Shown: positions 1-7,687, numbered from the stretch's first letter. The stretch: DNA of 15,970 nucleotides from an uncultured Hyphomicrobiales bacterium (GCA_905479595.1 CAJQND010000296.1:1-15970); one strand, 5' to 3'. Program-made: numbers and translations. Notes: generated by a model from the letters alone, not told the origin.

Positions 1-277
1 TGCGGCGGCTCCATTCAGTGATGGTACTGGTTGCTTCCAGTTCATCGTCAAAGCGTGCAGGTGCTGAAAAGCTGGCGCCTGTGTCAATCAACCCGCAACC
101 CAAAATACCAAACCTTTCTTGCACCACCCGGTGGCCCATACCCTGGCGGATAAACAAGGCGTGGGTGCACGTGTCAAACCAGCGGTAGTAGTGGGGGTAA
201 AAGACAATTCCCAGCGCATCGCAATCGCCCCAGGCCACAGGAATTTTTTGAACAATTGTAGATGGATGATCAGTCAT
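1..277 (-). CDS. 4-hydroxybenzoyl-CoA thioesterase-like hotdog protein (C-terminus outside window)
   Basis: This frame is open from an ATG at 277 to the window edge, giving the first 92 residues of a protein. Residues 14-33 contain WGDCDALGIVFYP followed by HYYRWFD. This is the active-site signature of the Pseudomonas-type 4-hydroxybenzoyl-CoA thioesterase (4HBT) family, and Asp18 aligns with its catalytic Asp. Later residues (GASFSAPARFDDELE, then TEWSRR) also follow that family. The family hydrolyses aryl-CoA thioesters in the cytoplasm as hotdog-fold oligomers. Typical members are about 140 aa, so roughly one third is missing. The gene is divergent from an aryl-CoA hydroxylase 58 bp away, so I infer that it releases the hydroxylated product (for example gentisate from gentisyl-CoA). 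Family assignment is firm; the substrate is a guess. Confidence 0.85.
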   Translation of the reverse strand, partial: MTDHPSTIVQKIPVAWGDCDALGIVFYPHYYRWFDTCTHALFIRQGMGHRVVQERFGILGCGLIDTGASFSAPARFDDELEATSTITEWSRR

Positions 278-286
278 TACCGGGCT

Positions 287-315
287 ACTCTTGGAAAGTT
301 GTTATGATCAAGAGT
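287..315. promoter_or_regulatory. Operator-like inverted repeat in the divergent thioesterase/hydroxylase promoter
   Basis: The 57-bp divergent intergenic stretch holds a perfect 7-bp inverted repeat, ACTCTTG at 287-293 and CAAGAGT at 309-315. The arm centres are 22 bp apart, about two helical turns. This geometry suits a dimeric repressor of the MarR, TetR or GntR kind. A good -10 box for the hydroxylase, TATGAT at 303-308, lies between and partly against the arms, while no good -35 is visible 17 bp upstream. I infer that one regulator, encoded outside the window, controls both genes. It could also be a chance repeat. Confidence 0.5.
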
Positions 316-334
316 GTAGCGGGAGCACAGCCAA

Positions 335-1465
335 TTGAAAATCGCTATTGCAGGTGCTGGACCAGCTGGCTTGTATTTTGCCCTGTTGATGAAAAAAGCA
401 TGGCCGCATTATTCCATCACCGTCTATGAGCGCAACAAGAAGGATGCCACGTATGGGTTCGGGGTGGTCTTTTCCGATACCGCCCTCACCCACCTTGAAG
501 ATGCAGATGATGATTTTTTCAAACTGCTGTCAGACGGTGCTGAACACTGGGATGACCTGACCATTACCCATCACAACAAAAAAGTGGCCATTGATGGCAA
601 CGGGTTTTCAGGCATATCCCGGCTTTCATTACTGAATATTCTCTATGGCTTATGTGAAGATGCCGGCATCCGCATTCGCTTTGGTAACCCCTTCAACCTG
701 GCCGATGCCCAGAATACATCTGATCTCGTAGTTGGTGCCGACGGTGTAAATTCATCGGTTCGCAACGCGTTGGCAGACCGCTTCCAACCGCAAATCAAAC
801 TGCTTACCAATCGCTTCATCTGGTATGGTACAAAGCAGCGTTTTGATACACTCAGCTTGACCTTTCGCAGGTTTGATAACGGTGCATATGTGGCCCATCA
901 TTACCGTTACGCTTCCGAAATGAGTACCTTTATTGTTGAGTGTGATGCTGCAACCTTTGAGCAGGCCGGGTTAACTGAGAAGACAGAAGCAGCCTCGCGC
1001 GAATTTTGCCAACATATTTTCTCAGACACGTTGAACGGCGCAAATCTGATTTCCAACCGTTCTATCTGGCGGCAATTTCCAGTTGTTACAAACCGCAACT
1101 GGACCGCGGGAAACACAGTACTGCTGGGAGACGCTCTGAGGACCATTCATTTTTCCATCGGTTCTGGCACCAGACTGGCCATGGAAGATGCAGTGGCGTT
1201 GTTCCGATCATTCCGCGACGCTGGCCCTTGTGTGGACGCAGCCCTCGACGCATTTGTCGCCGTGCGCAAACCCCAAGTAGAAAAGTTGCTCAGTGCAGCA
1301 CGGAGCTCATATGAATGGTACGAAGGTTTTTCCAAAAAATTAGCACTGGAACCCGTTGATCTCGCCTATGACTACATGACCCGTTCCGGCCGTATGTCAG
1401 ATGAACGCCTGCAGGCGATCGCACCTGGGTTTCATGCCCGCTGGAGCGTTTCCCAGGCTCGATGA
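335..1465 (+). CDS. FAD-dependent aryl-CoA hydroxylase, salicylyl-CoA 5-hydroxylase family
   Basis: This is a flavoprotein monooxygenase of 376 aa. Its ADP-binding motif GAGPAG is at residues 7-12, a DG motif (GADGVN) at 134-139, and the FAD-contacting GD motif (LLGDA, then HFSIGSGT) around 263-279. The stretches YERN, YGFGVVFSD and RSGRMS near the C-terminus are typical of salicylyl-CoA 5-hydroxylases and of the N-terminal half of 2-aminobenzoyl-CoA monooxygenase/reductase. Here the hydroxylase module stands alone, without the fused OYE-like reductase domain found in the larger relatives. Such enzymes hydroxylate an aromatic CoA thioester with NAD(P)H and O2. The start is TTG at 335, with GGGAG at 321-325; the nearby ATG at 304 is out of frame. 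The neighbouring thioesterase supports a salicylyl-CoA to gentisate route. Substrate (2-hydroxy- or 2-aminobenzoyl-CoA) is unproven. Confidence 0.82.
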   Translation: MKIAIAGAGPAGLYFALLMKKAWPHYSITVYERNKKDATYGFGVVFSDTALTHLEDADDDFFKLLSDGAEHWDDLTITHHNKKVAIDGNGFSGISRLSLLNILYGLCEDAGIRIRFGNPFNLADAQNTSDLVVGADGVNSSVRNALADRFQPQIKLLTNRFIWYGTKQRFDTLSLTFRRFDNGAYVAHHYRYASEMSTFIVECDAATFEQAGLTEKTEAASREFCQHIFSDTLNGANLISNRSIWRQFPVVTNRNWTAGNTVLLGDALRTIHFSIGSGTRLAMEDAVALFRSFRDAGPCVDAALDAFVAVRKPQVEKLLSAARSSYEWYEGFSKKLALEPVDLAYDYMTRSGRMSDERLQAIAPGFHARWSVSQAR

Positions 1466-1478
1466 AGCAAAATAGTGC

Positions 1479-1511
1479 TTGATGTTCTTGAGCGGTTCTC
1501 AAGATGTTCAA
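1479..1511. repeat. 33-bp interrupted palindrome upstream of livH
   Basis: The sequence reads TTGA-N4-CTTGAG-N5-CTCAAG-N4-TCAA, symmetric about 1495. The inner stem is 7 bp if TCTTGAG/CTCAAGA is taken. It sits in the 87-bp gap between the hydroxylase and livH. No T-run follows, so it is a poor intrinsic terminator. An operator for the transporter operon, or a hairpin in the mRNA, is more likely. A weak -35/-10 pair (TTCTCA at 1496-1501, TAAAAC at 1519-1524, spacer 17) would overlap its right half. The half-site TCTTG/CAAGA also occurs in the repeat at 287-315, so the same regulator might bind both. Confidence 0.45.
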
Positions 1512-1552
1512 ATCAATGTAAAACAATTTCTAAAAGGGGAGGTAGGGGCATA

Positions 1553-2476
1553 ATGGACGGATCACTCGTCCTCATACAGCTATTGAACGGCTTGCAACTT
1601 GGCGTGTTGCTGTTCCTGCTCGCCTCAGGTCTGTCGCTCACCTTTGGGATTATGGATTTCGTCAATCTCGCCCATGGTTCGCTGTATATGATTGGCGCTT
1701 ACATCTGTGCCACTCTCGCATACTGGACTGGGTCGTTTTTCCTGGGCATTTTGTTGGCTATTCCGCTCACTGCATTTGCCGGATTCATTATCGAAATTGG
1801 GGTGATACGCCACCTCTATCCGCGAGACCATCTCGATCATGTTCTTGCAACCTTTGGGTTGATTTTATGCTTCGACACCCTGGTGCAAATTTTTTGGGGC
1901 GTGGAAGGTATCGCGGTACAGTTGCCCAAATGGCTCGATGGTCAAGTTGAGCTCTTCAATGGAATAATATTCCCGACTTACCGTTTGCTGATCATCATCA
2001 CCGGGCTTTTTATCGCAGCAGGCCTGTACTGGCTGGTCAACCACACCAGGCTCGGCATGCTTATCCGCGCCGGGGCCTCTAACCGCACGATGGTGTCTGC
2101 TCTTGGCATTGATATCAAAACCCTCTTTACCGGCGTGTTTGCCCTGGGCGCGGTGCTTGCCGGGGTGGCGGGTATGTTGATCTCACCCATCACCGAAGCG
2201 TCCATCGGCATGGGCAATGAAATCATCATCACCGCTTTCGTGGTCATCATAATCGGCGGTATCGGTTCCATGAAAGGCGCGTTTATCGCTGCCTTGCTAA
2301 TTGGTTTGATTGATACATTCGGGCGATCATTCCTCGATGACATTTTCAAAATATTCATGTCCGCCGAGGCTGCAGAAACTGCAGCACCCGCCATCTCCGC
2401 CATGCTGATATATATTCTCATGGCAATTGTTCTGTCATTTAAGCCGCAAGGCCTTTTCCCTCCGAAGGTGCGCTGA
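1553..2476 (+). CDS. livH: Branched-chain/aromatic acid ABC transporter permease LivH
   Basis: This is an integral inner-membrane permease of 307 aa and the first gene of a livHMGF operon. It is hydrophobic throughout, with several membrane segments. The family signature (SGLSLTFGIMDFVNLAHGS) lies near residues 22-40, and the EAA-like region GIGSMKGAFIAALLIGLID is in the C-terminal third. I place the start at ATG 1553 because a strong ribosome-binding site (AAAAGGGGAGG, ending at 1542) precedes it. Longer in-frame starts add a non-homologous, charged N-terminus. It pairs with LivM to form the translocation path. In a box locus such HAAT-family importers are usually assigned to benzoate or related aromatic acids; that substrate is inferred from context, not from the sequence. 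Confidence 0.93.
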   Translation: MDGSLVLIQLLNGLQLGVLLFLLASGLSLTFGIMDFVNLAHGSLYMIGAYICATLAYWTGSFFLGILLAIPLTAFAGFIIEIGVIRHLYPRDHLDHVLATFGLILCFDTLVQIFWGVEGIAVQLPKWLDGQVELFNGIIFPTYRLLIIITGLFIAAGLYWLVNHTRLGMLIRAGASNRTMVSALGIDIKTLFTGVFALGAVLAGVAGMLISPITEASIGMGNEIIITAFVVIIIGGIGSMKGAFIAALLIGLIDTFGRSFLDDIFKIFMSAEAAETAAPAISAMLIYILMAIVLSFKPQGLFPPKVR

Positions 2477-2477
2477 C

Positions 2478-3500
2478 ATGGCAAATTTGGAAACGACGCA
2501 AAACTCTCAAATGCCGGACAACTGGACATCGCTTTTCACAGCGACAGGCTGGGCCAACCTGATCTTGCTGGTCGGCTTGGCACTGGTGCCCACGATTGCC
2601 TATTACACCGGGCATCCATTCTGGATAGATATCTCCACGCGGCTGGTTATTCTGGCCATCGCTGCCGTAAGCCTGAATCTTGTGCTTGGGTATGGCGGCA
2701 TGATTTCATTTGGTCATGCAGCGTTTCTCGGCATTGGCGCATACGCGGTAGGCGTACCTGCCTACCACGCGACCTATGGCGAGTTTGAAGCAATTGCATC
2801 CTATAATGGGTTTTTCCAGTTTGGCCTGGCGATTGCGGTAGCTGCGCTGTTTGCGCTGATTACCGGAGCAATCTGTCTGCGCACCAAGGGCGTGCATTTC
2901 ATCATGATCACAATGGCATTTGGCCAAATGGTCTATTTCGCCATTGTGTCGATAGAAACCTACGGTGGTGATGATGGGCTGGTGATCGACACTCGGTCTG
3001 AATTTCCTGGTCTTGACCTTTCTAATCCGATCGCTCTTTACGCCTTGTGTTTTATTTCTCTTCTGGTGGTGCTGTATATCGTCCACCGGCTTGTGAACTC
3101 ACGCTTTGGAATGGTTATCCAGGGGGCGAAAGGTAATGCGGAACGGATGAATGCTATCGGCTTCAACGCCTATATCTACCAGCTCACAGCCTATGTGATT
3201 TCCGGTGCAATTTGCGGTTATGCCGGTGCTTTACTAGGCAATTTCACCACATTCATTTCCCCTGAAATGATGGACTGGAGCCGCTCGGGTGAATTGATGT
3301 TCATGGTCATCCTTGGCGGCGCAGCCTACCTGCTTGGCCCGGTTTTTGGTGCCGTTGCCTTCATTTTGCTGGAAGAAATCCTTTCTGGCTTTACCCTCTA
3401 TTGGCACTTGCCCTTTGGCATCATCCTCATTTTGAGCGTGCTGTTTGTAAAAGGCGGCATGTCAGGGCTGTTATCGAGGTTGGGAAAACGCGATGGCTGA
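2478..3500 (+). CDS. livM: Branched-chain/aromatic acid ABC transporter permease LivM
   Basis: This is the second permease subunit, 340 aa and strongly hydrophobic. It carries the LivM hallmark GYGGMISFGHAAFLGIGAYA around residues 70-90 and, near the C-terminus, GGAAYLLGPVFGA. The ATG at 2478 lies one base after the livH stop codon (TGACATG), so translation is almost certainly coupled; an in-frame extension back into livH is not needed. A soluble N-terminal tail of about 25 residues precedes the first membrane segment. The gene overlaps livG by 8 bp. Confidence 0.93.
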   Translation: MANLETTQNSQMPDNWTSLFTATGWANLILLVGLALVPTIAYYTGHPFWIDISTRLVILAIAAVSLNLVLGYGGMISFGHAAFLGIGAYAVGVPAYHATYGEFEAIASYNGFFQFGLAIAVAALFALITGAICLRTKGVHFIMITMAFGQMVYFAIVSIETYGGDDGLVIDTRSEFPGLDLSNPIALYALCFISLLVVLYIVHRLVNSRFGMVIQGAKGNAERMNAIGFNAYIYQLTAYVISGAICGYAGALLGNFTTFISPEMMDWSRSGELMFMVILGGAAYLLGPVFGAVAFILLEEILSGFTLYWHLPFGIILILSVLFVKGGMSGLLSRLGKRDG

Positions 3501-4239
3501 ACCAATTCTCTCCATTCAAGGTCTACACAAAAGTTTTGGTGGCGTCACGGCAACCGACAATGTGCATCTCGATGTGCTTGACGGTGAAACCCACGCAGTT
3601 ATCGGCCCAAATGGGGCAGGGAAAACAACTCTGATCTCACAGCTTTCCGGCGCACTTAAACCAGACGCTGGACGGATATTGTTTGAAGGCAACAATATTG
3701 TTGGTCAACCAGCCCACAAGCGCTCCCATATCGGTCTGGCACGCTCATTTCAAATTACGTCGGTTTTTATGGAAATGACGGTTCTCGACAATGTTGCCCT
3801 GGCAGTTCAGGCCCATGATGGTCATTCATTCCGCTTCTGGACGCCAGCGCGCGCAAGCAAAAATTTAACCGATCCGGCAATGGCTTGCCTGAAGCAGGTT
3901 GGTCTGGAAAGCCGGGCAAATGACACTGCATCTGTGATGTCTCACGGGGAACGCCGCCAACTCGAAATTGCCATGGCCTTGGCGACGAAACCAAAACTGC
4001 TGCTGCTTGATGAACCTATGGCTGGTATGGGTCCTGACGAGTCCGCTCGTATGGTCGAAACCCTGAAGAGCCTGAGTGGCAAAACCATGCTGCTTGTGGA
4101 GCACGACATGGATGCGGTGTTTGCATTAGCTGACCGTATTTCCGTGCTGGTTTATGGCCAGGTGATTGCCACCGGCACGCCAGATGAAGTCCGGGCAGAT
4201 GAGAATGTTCGTCATGCCTATCTCGGGGAGGCCGCGTAA
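3493..4239 (+). CDS. livG: ABC transporter ATPase LivG
   Basis: This is a cytoplasmic ATPase subunit of 248 aa. Walker A (GPNGAGKT) is at residues 38-45, the ABC signature (SHGERRQLE, in place of canonical LSGGQ) at 150-158, Walker B (LLLLDEP) at 169-175, and the H-loop (EHDM) at 203-206. The SHGE form of the signature is usual in LivG proteins. Start and stop both overlap the neighbours (8 bp with livM, 1 bp TAATG with livF), which indicates tight stoichiometric expression. Confidence 0.94.
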   Translation: MAEPILSIQGLHKSFGGVTATDNVHLDVLDGETHAVIGPNGAGKTTLISQLSGALKPDAGRILFEGNNIVGQPAHKRSHIGLARSFQITSVFMEMTVLDNVALAVQAHDGHSFRFWTPARASKNLTDPAMACLKQVGLESRANDTASVMSHGERRQLEIAMALATKPKLLLLDEPMAGMGPDESARMVETLKSLSGKTMLLVEHDMDAVFALADRISVLVYGQVIATGTPDEVRADENVRHAYLGEAA

Positions 4240-4940
4240 TGCTGCAGGTTTACGGGCTAGAGACATTTTACGGGGTGAGCCAGGCCCTGTTTGGAATGGA
4301 GTTGAAGGTTGGTGCGGGCGAAGTGGTGACCTTGCTTGGTCGCAACGGCATGGGCAAAACCACAACCATCAACTCGATTATGGGCATTGTGAAACCATCT
4401 GCCGGTGAAATCAGCCTCGAAGGCACGCAAATCGGCCATCTACCGTCATTCCGCATCGCCAAACTCGGCCTTGGCCTGGTGCCAGAAGGCCGCCAGGTTT
4501 TTCCCAATCTCACGGTTCGTGAAAACCTCGTGGCGACCGCATCAACCAGCGGCGCAACTGGTGATGCATGGACGCTTGAGCGGATTTATACAATGTTTCC
4601 AGCGCTAGAGGCGCGCGCCAGTTCAATGGGCAATCTGTTGTCTGGCGGGGAGCAGCAAATGCTGGCCATTGGCCGGGCGCTGATGACCAACCCGCGTTTG
4701 CTCATCCTGGATGAAGCCACCGAAGGCCTCGCGCCACTTGTTCGAGATGAAATTTGGGACTGCCTGCGCGCGATCAAAGACCTTGGCCTCTCCATTCTTG
4801 TGGTCGACAAGAATGTCTCTGATTTGATCAAGCTTGCTGACCGTCATTTCGTGATCGAAAAAGGCCAGGTTGTTTGGTCTGGTTCCTCAGACGAACTGAA
4901 ATCCAGCGCAGATGTGCAGGAGCGCTATCTGGGTGTTTAA
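4239..4940 (+). CDS. livF: ABC transporter ATPase LivF
   Basis: This is the second ATPase of the importer, 233 aa. Walker A (GRNGMGKT) is at residues 34-41, the LivF mark LVPEGRQVFPNLTVRENL near 80-97, the signature LSGGEQQ at 134-140, and Walker B (LLILDEA) at 154-160. The switch region reads VVDKN, lacking the H-loop histidine. LivF proteins commonly lack it, so this is not a defect. It ends the transporter operon. No gene for the periplasmic binding protein follows, and its stop codon is immediately next to the stop of the convergent glutamine-synthetase-like gene. Confidence 0.94.
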   Translation: MLQVYGLETFYGVSQALFGMELKVGAGEVVTLLGRNGMGKTTTINSIMGIVKPSAGEISLEGTQIGHLPSFRIAKLGLGLVPEGRQVFPNLTVRENLVATASTSGATGDAWTLERIYTMFPALEARASSMGNLLSGGEQQMLAIGRALMTNPRLLILDEATEGLAPLVRDEIWDCLRAIKDLGLSILVVDKNVSDLIKLADRHFVIEKGQVVWSGSSDELKSSADVQERYLGV

Positions 4941-6386
4941 TCAGTAAATCTGGAAGTATTCTCGCATCTCCCAATCTGTGGTCTCAGTGAGGAACCGGGA
5001 AATTTCAGCCTCTTTCAGTGTACACATATAGTCCACAAACTCCGCACCCATCTCCGCGGCAAATAAATCGCTCCCGCGTAATGCGCTCACCGCTTCCATC
5101 AAACTGGCGGGCAAAGCTTCTGCCTCTGCATCATAGGGGTCATCAGCGGGTGGACCAGGGTCGACAGTGTTATCGATCCCATCAAGCCCGCAGATGATTT
5201 GCGATGCTGCATAGAGATATGGGTTTGCGGCAGGTTCGCCGATGCGGTTTTCAATCCGCGTTGCTGCATCACCTGGCTGGCCACATACCCGCACCATGGA
5301 TCCGCGATTATCGCGACCCCATACCGCGCGGTCTGGTGCCAATGTGCGCGGACGGTAGCGCTTGTATCCATTGATCGTCGGGGTGGTGAACAGGGATGCC
5401 GCGCGGGCATGTTTCAATAGTCCGCCCACATAGTGACGAGCATCCGCGCTGAGCAGATCCCCGTCTTGGCCAACAAAGATGTTAGTGCCAGATTTCACAT
5501 CTTGAACCGACTGGTGCAAATGCCAACCGCTGGAGAACACATTGGGCAGATGGGGGCGGCACATAAATGTCGCGTGCAATCCGTGGCGTTGACACACCTG
5601 TTTTACTGCAGAGCGGAACAACACCATATTATCAGCGCTTTCCAGCGCATCACCGGCATGGAAGGTAAACTCAAACTGGCTGGGACCAAATTCTACTTCC
5701 ATTGAACGCAAAGGAAGACCAATTCCTTCGATATTCTGACGCAAGAGGTCCATAATCTCTTCAACTTCGTCATACCGGGTTTCAGTGAGATATTGATAAC
5801 CCTGTGCAACCAGTTCCACCTCCGGCACTGCGCCTGGATGTGTAGCATCTTGCGGAGCAAGTGCTGGTTCGAGTTGATGGAACACATGGAATTCAACTTC
5901 CAACCCTGTGACCAGTCTTTGCCCTCTATCTTCTAACCGGGCCATTTGTTTGCGTAATATCTGGCGGGTTGAAAACGGCACCGGTGTTCCGTCGGTATAA
6001 TAGATATCGCACAGAACCCAGCCGTTACCATCAGCCCACGGCAGAAGACGGAATGTTGAGGGGTCGGGAATAAGGACAAAGTCCCCACCGCCAGTCATTC
6101 GCCCACCAGCCAGTTGATCACCAGCCTGCCAAACAGGATAAATCGTTCGATGCGATGTGTCCTTGAGCAACAAAGTGGTGGTCAGCGTGCAGCCATTGCC
6201 GAGACGCAAACCGTCACCCGCGATTAAGGTTTTACCACGCAGCAACCCATGTTGGTCAGCGAAGGAAAGACGCAGAACATCAAACTCGCCGGATGCGGCC
6301 CGACCTTCAATCTCACGTGCCAAACGGGCCTGGTCGTCTGACCACAGTCCATGATGTTCGGCAAAGCTTGCCGCTGTACCTACCAT
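4941..6386 (-). CDS. Glutamine synthetase-like gamma-glutamyl ligase
   Basis: This protein of 481 aa has a complete glutamine synthetase catalytic domain. The metal-binding ExE (GLEVEF) is at residues 161-166, the second Glu cluster (MEVEFGPSQFEF) at 229-240, the ATP/metal His motif SGWHLHQS at 286-293, NGYKRYRP at 339-346, WGRDNRGSMVRV at 356-367 and RIENRIGEPAANPYL from 377. The adenylylation loop Tyr of GlnA is not evident. It resembles the PuuA/GlnA4/TdnQ-like branch, which joins glutamate to an amine rather than to ammonia. Its ATG overlaps the end of the Rieske oxygenase by 7 bp, so the two are translationally coupled. In aniline degradation a GS-like gamma-glutamylanilide synthase works with a Rieske dioxygenase; a similar amine role is inferred here, with the amine unknown. 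A general nitrogen-assimilation GS is unlikely. Confidence 0.8.
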   Translation of the reverse strand: MVGTAASFAEHHGLWSDDQARLAREIEGRAASGEFDVLRLSFADQHGLLRGKTLIAGDGLRLGNGCTLTTTLLLKDTSHRTIYPVWQAGDQLAGGRMTGGGDFVLIPDPSTFRLLPWADGNGWVLCDIYYTDGTPVPFSTRQILRKQMARLEDRGQRLVTGLEVEFHVFHQLEPALAPQDATHPGAVPEVELVAQGYQYLTETRYDEVEEIMDLLRQNIEGIGLPLRSMEVEFGPSQFEFTFHAGDALESADNMVLFRSAVKQVCQRHGLHATFMCRPHLPNVFSSGWHLHQSVQDVKSGTNIFVGQDGDLLSADARHYVGGLLKHARAASLFTTPTINGYKRYRPRTLAPDRAVWGRDNRGSMVRVCGQPGDAATRIENRIGEPAANPYLYAASQIICGLDGIDNTVDPGPPADDPYDAEAEALPASLMEAVSALRGSDLFAAEMGAEFVDYMCTLKEAEISRFLTETTDWEMREYFQIY

Positions 6387-7687
6387 GGAGATTTCGCCCA
6401 GCCAGATCTATCACGCCGCGCTAACTCACGCGATTTCCATTCCTCCTGCCAGCCTTCCTGCTCGGTGATCGTGTCAAATGCAGCTGGCCCGCGAAGAGGG
6501 TCATCGGCAGCGAGCGCTGGCATATCGCCACCGGCAACCGCTGCATCAATTGCCCGGCGTAAAAGCCGCCTGTAGGCAATAATGCCAATATCTGATTTGC
6601 CCAGATGTTCCCGGGTACGGTCCTGCACCGGGCCAGGGCTTTCGACAGCCCATTGATCGTGCACGTTAATATCGAGCCCCATGCCGAGGTAGGTTTCGCT
6701 TCGTTGTTCATCAGGACTGAAGCCGTAATTATTGGCTTTATTGATCTTTGGCCGGTAGCCTGGGACTTCGTAAAGCTCGAGCCTCTGGGCACGCATTTTT
6801 GCCTTATCGACCGGTTCAGTGAAGCTGGTGAACGCGGCATACCAGTAGCAATTTTCATCATCCACCGGCACATGCCACTGAGTAATGGTCATTTCCGGCG
6901 ACATGGGGATGGTAATACCATGGGGAAACACCTGATTTGTGACCCGCACATGCATGCCTTGATTATCAAGATCGCGCAATGATGTGAGGCGCAGGCCGTA
7001 GGCTGTTTCTTCAACCTGTATTTCAGGGCGAGGATATTCCCGCAGGATCTGTGTCATTGGTTTGTCCGCGCCTGCAGAAGTTGCACGGAACTGTTTGCCA
7101 TAGGAATCTGCCGGGTCTTCGTCTTGCAGGAACCGGTGCAGGAAAGACGCATGTGCCGGGTCGATCCCAACTTCCAGCGCCTGCAACCAATTGCACTCGA
7201 CAAAACCCTTAAAGGCAAAAACATGAGTATCCGGCGCTTCAAAACAATCAAACGCCGGGAATGGCGGCGGATCGCCTTCGCCCATGTAGGCCCAGATCAT
7301 TCCGCCACGTTCCACCACCGGATAGGCCGTATGGGAAATCTGCTCATGCATCCGGCTGCCATCAGGTTCGGCCGGTTGTTCAAGGCACTTGCCCTCATGG
7401 TCAAAAAGCCAGCCGTGGAAAGGGCAACGCAGGCCACCGTCTTCCAACCGCCCAAAACACAGATCAACACCGCGGTGCGGGCAATGCTTGCCAATTAAAC
7501 CCAGCCGCCCGTCTTCACCGCGAAAAAGAACAAGGTCTTCACCGAGAAGCCGGACCGGCGTGACCGGGCGCGGACCATCTAATTCGTCAACCAATGCTGC
7601 CGGCTGCCAGTAATGACGCATCATTTTTCCAGCCGGAGCATCTTTCCCGGTTTGGGTCAGGCGCGCATTTAATTCTGCACTTAACAT
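6380..7687 (-). CDS. Rieske non-haem iron oxygenase, phthalate 4,5-dioxygenase-like alpha subunit
   Basis: This oxygenase component is 435 aa. The Rieske [2Fe-2S] ligands are C69-x-H71 and C88-x2-H91 (CPHRG, then CPFHGW). The mononuclear iron motif NWLQALEVGIDPAH, followed by LH, gives D176-x2-H179-x4-H184. The sequence style (RLEDGGLRC, CLEQPAEPDGS) matches the homotrimeric alpha-only group that includes phthalate 4,5-dioxygenase and several O- or N-demethylases. No beta subunit or reductase is next to it, so an unlinked reductase must supply electrons. I chose ATG 7687 because GGGAGA lies 8 nt upstream; a TTG 21 bp earlier is in frame but carries the ribosome-binding site inside it. It is the first gene of a two-gene operon with the glutamyl ligase and diverges from bclA. 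Substrate unknown. Confidence 0.85.
   Translation of the reverse strand: MLSAELNARLTQTGKDAPAGKMMRHYWQPAALVDELDGPRPVTPVRLLGEDLVLFRGEDGRLGLIGKHCPHRGVDLCFGRLEDGGLRCPFHGWLFDHEGKCLEQPAEPDGSRMHEQISHTAYPVVERGGMIWAYMGEGDPPPFPAFDCFEAPDTHVFAFKGFVECNWLQALEVGIDPAHASFLHRFLQDEDPADSYGKQFRATSAGADKPMTQILREYPRPEIQVEETAYGLRLTSLRDLDNQGMHVRVTNQVFPHGITIPMSPEMTITQWHVPVDDENCYWYAAFTSFTEPVDKAKMRAQRLELYEVPGYRPKINKANNYGFSPDEQRSETYLGMGLDINVHDQWAVESPGPVQDRTREHLGKSDIGIIAYRRLLRRAIDAAVAGGDMPALAADDPLRGPAAFDTITEQEGWQEEWKSRELARRDRSGWAKSPW

Noticed and set aside
304..334. ATG at 304 as the hydroxylase start
   Set aside because: It is out of frame with the GAGPAG-containing reading frame; TTG 335 has the correct frame and a ribosome-binding site.
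1475..1552. Longer livH start adding 26 residues
   Set aside because: The extra residues are charged and unlike LivH. The strong ribosome-binding site ends at 1542, fitting ATG 1553, and the palindrome at 1479-1511 would be coding.
2427..2477. livM starting inside livH
   Set aside because: The ATG at 2478 directly after the livH stop is the usual coupled arrangement and gives a normal LivM N-terminus.
1978..2529. Antisense open frame of 183 codons opposite livH and livM
   Set aside because: It lies opposite a clear permease gene, has a composition typical of reverse-frame reading, and shows no family motif.
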